From an uncultured Oscillospiraceae bacterium (GTDB lineage: Bacteria > Bacillota > Clostridia > Oscillospirales > Acutalibacteraceae): a stretch of DNA of 64,000 bases. Location of the stretch: positions 1 to 64,000 of the forward strand of contig URZE01000001.1 in NCBI GenBank assembly GCA_900552265.1, in the 5' to 3' direction. This document shows, in pieces, positions 62,818 through 64,000 of the stretch; the stretch's first letter is position 1, and every line of letters begins with the position of its first letter. A program made the translations under genes and the position numbers. The notes under the pieces are model-generated. The model had not been told where the DNA came from. It saw nothing but the letters and a program-made list of their open reading frames with translations, and ran no database searches.

Positions 62818-63015
62818 ATGGAAGAAAAAAATAGATATAAGGGAGTTAAAAAAGTTAGTGAGGATGATTTAGCACACGTTGTCGGTGGTCTTGATATATC
62901 TTATGTAAAGAATTTTGTAAAAAATAAAATTTTAGATAAATACCAAAAATTGAATAATGATATTGGTAAAGTAAAAAAGTTTTTTACTGAAAAATCCAAG
63001 GATTCAGATATATAA
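62818..63015 (+). CDS. Double-glycine leader protein B, possible RiPP precursor
   Basis: 65 residues. Leader residues 1-24 end in SEDDLAHVVGG; the core is DISYVKNFVKNKILDKYQKL and then a Lys-rich, helical end. The core starts with the tandem YVKN-FVKN. There is no Cys. I chose ATG 62818 because GAGGGGAAG is nine bases upstream; the open frame back to 62740 has no site. A terminator follows the stop. The leader end is close to GDEDIAHTVGGL of the secreted protein at 20887. Confidence 0.75.
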   Translation: MEEKNRYKGVKKVSEDDLAHVVGGLDISYVKNFVKNKILDKYQKLNNDIGKVKKFFTEKSKDSDI

Positions 63016-63038
63016 CCAAAATAATTTTAAATTTCTTT

Positions 63039-63063
63039 AAGCCTATTTTTAAATGGGCTTTTT
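63039..63063 (+). terminator. Terminator after leader protein B
   Basis: Stem AAGCCTA / TGGGCTT (one wobble) with an eight-base AT loop and T run (63059-63063). It may lower expression of the following radical SAM gene relative to the peptides. Confidence 0.7.
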
Positions 63064-63094
63064 AATTATTTAGTGAAGATAAGGATGGTACATT

Positions 63095-64000
63095 ATGATA
63101 AAAAGTTATCCTAAAATGTGTGTTTGGGAAGTTACCATGGGATGCAATATGAGGTGTAAACATTGTGGTTCCTCATGCGATACCGCTCTTCCTGGTGAGC
63201 TTAACACCGAAGAAGCTCTCAAATTTATAGATATGTGTTCTGATATTGGTATAGAGTGGATTAATTTATCCGGTGGTGAACCACTTACAAGAAAAGATTT
63301 ACCAAAATTAATAGAACACATCTATAGTAAAGACATGGTTTTAAATATATTGACAAACGGATGGCTTATTGATGAAAAAGTTGCAGATTTTTTAAAAAAA
63401 TTTCCATATTTGCAAGTTATAATAAGTTTGGATGGGTTAGAAGAAATTCATGATAAAATACGTAAACCAGGAGTTTTCGAACACGTAAAAAATGCTTTTC
63501 AAATTCTTCATTCCAAAGGTATTTCGACAGGATGCATAACTACAATTACAAACAAAAATATTAATTTATTAAACGATATTAAAAAATTTCTTGTTTCGGA
63601 AAAAGTAAATTTGTGGCAACTTCAGATAGGACTTCCTATGGGAAATCTTCTTCAGCATTGCGATTGGTTAATAAAACCTAATCAAGTAGATGATATAGTG
63701 GATTTTTGCAATAAAACTTCCAAAGAAGGAGAAATATACGTATATCCCGCTGATTGTATAGGATACTACGATAAAAGGTTGGATGAAATATACGAAAAAA
63801 CTTTTGGAAAAAATTTAAAAGTATCATGGAAAGGTTGTAATGCGGGAATTAATGGTTTTGGTATTTTACACAACGGAGATATAGTTGGGTGCACATCCAT
63901 GAGAAATAAAAATTTCATAGAAGGAAACATAAAAGAAAAAAGTCTCAGAGAAATATGGGAAAATCCTAACGGTTTTTCCTGGAGGAGAAATTTTAAAAAA
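63095..64000 (+). CDS. Radical SAM/SPASM peptide maturase, C-terminus beyond window
   Basis: 302 codons open to the right edge. The SAM-cluster motif is CNMRCKHC (Cys 17, 21, 24); NLSGGEPLTRKD holds the SAM-binding GGEP motif. ISLDGLEEIHDKIR and a TNG motif are typical of peptide-modifying enzymes. From about residue 245 the SPASM domain starts: GCNAGINGFGILHNGDIVGC (Cys 248 and 266) and FIEGNIKEKSLREIW. Remaining SPASM cysteines lie beyond the edge. SPASM enzymes crosslink, epimerise or otherwise modify ribosomal peptides. AAGGATGG precedes ATG 63095. The substrates are probably the small proteins upstream. Confidence 0.88.
   Translation, partial: MIKSYPKMCVWEVTMGCNMRCKHCGSSCDTALPGELNTEEALKFIDMCSDIGIEWINLSGGEPLTRKDLPKLIEHIYSKDMVLNILTNGWLIDEKVADFLKKFPYLQVIISLDGLEEIHDKIRKPGVFEHVKNAFQILHSKGISTGCITTITNKNINLLNDIKKFLVSEKVNLWQLQIGLPMGNLLQHCDWLIKPNQVDDIVDFCNKTSKEGEIYVYPADCIGYYDKRLDEIYEKTFGKNLKVSWKGCNAGINGFGILHNGDIVGCTSMRNKNFIEGNIKEKSLREIWENPNGFSWRRNFKK

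Overview
The window comes from a low-GC, Gram-positive, anaerobic-type Clostridia genome, most like the Oscillospiraceae/Ruminococcaceae. The basis is AT-rich third positions and intergenic DNA, strong AGGAGG-type ribosome binding sites with many TTG and GTG starts, the sporulation pair yabP-yabQ, IreB, DUF4364, a PASTA-domain Ser/Thr kinase, and an LL-diaminopimelate aminotransferase. The exact species cannot be read from the sequence. Most of the window is compact housekeeping DNA on the + strand. Accessory character is concentrated at four places: the left edge, 6.6-20.3 kb, 20.3-24.3 kb and the right edge.

Left part (0-6.4 kb): a partial minus-strand membrane or secreted protein made of near-identical 23-residue tandem repeats runs off the left edge. 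Then come nth, a class 3 lipase, rarA, a small membrane protein with a QueH-GNAT fusion, and a minus-strand block ireB, aroQ, yqeG, rpsU. The bS21 protein has an unusual acidic N-terminal extension.

6.6-20.3 kb: a surface-glycopolymer operon starts at a good promoter (6549-6577). It holds three glycosyltransferases, a LicD phosphotransferase, the CDP-ribitol pair TarI/TarJ, a Wzy-like polymerase and a Wzx-like flippase. It is followed after 19 bases by an FHA-domain/FtsW-RodA fusion and a class B PBP, then a two-gene ABC transporter and a terminator.

20.3-24.3 kb: a gene-poor, AT-rich island around a tRNA-Arg(CCG). It carries a secreted protein with a GG-leader-like motif, short decayed reading frames, a lysine-rich protein with an internal duplication, and a small unknown protein with its own promoter and terminator.

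24.3-46.6 kb: a Zn/Cd-type P-type ATPase, ksgA, tadA, a CDF transporter, a cohesin/cadherin-like surface protein, MscS, DUF4364, the rlmN-prpC-prkC signalling operon, murA, a YycJ-like hydrolase, a minus-strand UPF0104-GT2-UPF0104 operon, a second murA with ftsQ, a methionine gamma-lyase family protein, and yabP-yabQ-divIC-yabR.

46.7-62.3 kb: dapF, pyrG, dapL, recA, recX, pgsA, cysS, the polyamine transporter potABCD (PotD has an extra C-terminal membrane helix), thrS, cmk, plsC and ispH.

Right edge (62.3-64.0 kb): two small proteins with double-glycine leaders, followed by a radical SAM/SPASM enzyme cut by the window end. This looks like a RiPP-type peptide-maturation locus and is the best candidate here for an undescribed system. 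The PASTA kinase, its phosphatase, IreB and the FHA-FtsW protein together suggest a phospho-signalling circuit controlling wall synthesis.
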